Positions 63,500 to 64,000 of a stretch of 64,000 bases of DNA are shown piece after piece. The translations under genes and the position numbers were made by a program. Location of the stretch: assembly GCF_003762925.1 (NCBI RefSeq), contig NZ_RJUK01000001.1, forward strand, positions 2,046,001 through 2,110,000, read 5' to 3'. The notes beneath the pieces are model-generated. The model did no database searches. It saw nothing but the letters and a program-made list of their open reading frames with translations, and was not told the DNA's origin. Positions within the stretch are counted from its first letter, which is position 1. Each line of letters begins with the position of its first letter. The DNA comes from Marinimicrobium koreense (GTDB lineage: Bacteria > Pseudomonadota > Gammaproteobacteria > Pseudomonadales > Cellvibrionaceae).

Positions 63500-64000
63500 C
63501 TACAAAATTTCAATGCGTTCCAGCCAGTCGTGAACCTTGGATCGAACCTCATCCTTTCGCTCGCCCTCTATCGAGAGATAGATGCCGTCTCTTTCCAGAC
63601 CACCTTTGACCGAGAAGCCCTCCAGAATAGTAGATTCCGAACAGAGCATCTCCACCGTCTCAAAACCGCTTCCGACACCATAGCCACCATGGGTATTGAA
63701 CGGGATAACTCGCTTACCACTCAAATTGTTCTCATGCAGAAAGCTCTTCATTGGAGGCGGCATCTGCATATCCCAAGTTGGGAATCCCACAAATACTGTG
63801 TCGTATCCGTCGATGTTTTCGATCTCGGTTTTCAGCGGAGGGAGGTAACCAGTTTCATTTTCCTCATCAACCTGAGCGACAATCGCATCATAGTCTTCCG
63901 GGTAAGGGGTTTCGAGCTCCAGCGCGACACTATCTCCACCCACGGCCTCTTGGATGATATCCGCAACGGCTTTGGTGTTTTGCGTGCGACTCAGGTAAAC
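63500..64000 (-). CDS. Flavodoxin-family protein, C-terminal part (gene runs off the right edge)
   Basis: The frame is open from the right edge to the stop at 63500, about 166 codons. At the edge it reads VYLSRTQNTKAVADIIQEAV, the FMN-phosphate loop region of the flavodoxin_4 group, followed by TPYPEDYDAIVAQ, VFVGFPTWDMQMPPPMKSFL and VIPFNTHGGYGVGS. These are typical of FMN-binding proteins in LysR-controlled oxidoreductase clusters. It probably carries electrons or reduces quinones. The start codon lies outside the window. Confidence 0.9.
   Translation of the reverse strand, partial: VYLSRTQNTKAVADIIQEAVGGDSVALELETPYPEDYDAIVAQVDEENETGYLPPLKTEIENIDGYDTVFVGFPTWDMQMPPPMKSFLHENNLSGKRVIPFNTHGGYGVGSGFETVEMLCSESTILEGFSVKGGLERDGIYLSIEGERKDEVRSKVHDWLERIEIL

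Overview
The window reads as chromosomal DNA of a GC-rich gammaproteobacterium. It is probably a marine or saline, carbohydrate-using member of the Cellvibrionales/Marinobacter neighbourhood (for example Marinimicrobium-like); this placement is an inference from gene content and protein flavour. No rRNA, tRNA, CRISPR array, prophage or insertion sequence was seen. Genes are dense on both strands, and short imperfect palindromes of one REP-like family are scattered between them.

Layout. 1-9.3 kb: end of an MFS permease gene, a haem-binding fatty acid cis/trans isomerase (cti), a membrane GGDEF-EAL protein, a small XRE regulator, an MtfA-type peptidase, hemN with an FNR-like box, and purEK. 9.4-16.9 kb: a two-gene operon joining an EgtB/SenA-like C-S/C-Se bond-forming iron enzyme to an OvoA-type histidine N-methyltransferase, an unknown gene, groES-groEL behind a sigma-32-like promoter, and an NADH-dehydrogenase-like/SelD fusion. 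17-19.9 kb: a LysM protein with glycine-rich hydrophobic hairpins, two tandem paralogous small membrane proteins, and a ferritin-like protein. 20.2-26.2 kb: a molybdenum hydroxylase (tri-haem cytochrome c, 2Fe-2S subunit, Tat-exported molybdopterin subunit) facing its cofactor genes mocA and xdhC. 26.4-28.6 kb: an HDAC-like deacetylase and a pectin methylesterase. 28.6-36.9 kb: a Mn/Zn-type ABC transporter, the selenosugar synthase senB and, divergent from it, a putative selenate ABC transporter. 36.9-44.5 kb: narGHJI plus a parvulin isomerase. 44.9-50.6 kb: metY, a NarX-type nitrate sensor, chrA and a GH13 lipoprotein. 50.9-55.2 kb: a DSP-like phosphatase, a large lipoprotein with an internal duplication, a LuxR-type regulator and gloA. 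55.2-64 kb: a second molybdenum hydroxylase with an AraC regulator, an NTF2-like protein, a LysR regulator, a secreted alpha/beta hydrolase, a cupin-carboxymuconolactone decarboxylase protein and the end of a flavodoxin gene.

How the parts work together. The strongest system-level signal is selenium. SelD makes selenophosphate, SenB turns it into a selenosugar, the EgtB/SenA-like enzyme would attach Se to histidine, the OvoA-type methyltransferase would N-methylate the product, and an ABC transporter of the family called putative selenate transporters would supply Se. This gene set predicts ovoselenol, or a related methylated selenohistidine. The second candidate system is the LysM/pore-like protein with two duplicated membrane proteins, which has the layout of an antibacterial effector with tandem immunity genes. 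Nitrate respiration (nar genes, NarX, hemN with an FNR-like box) gives a facultatively anaerobic lifestyle.
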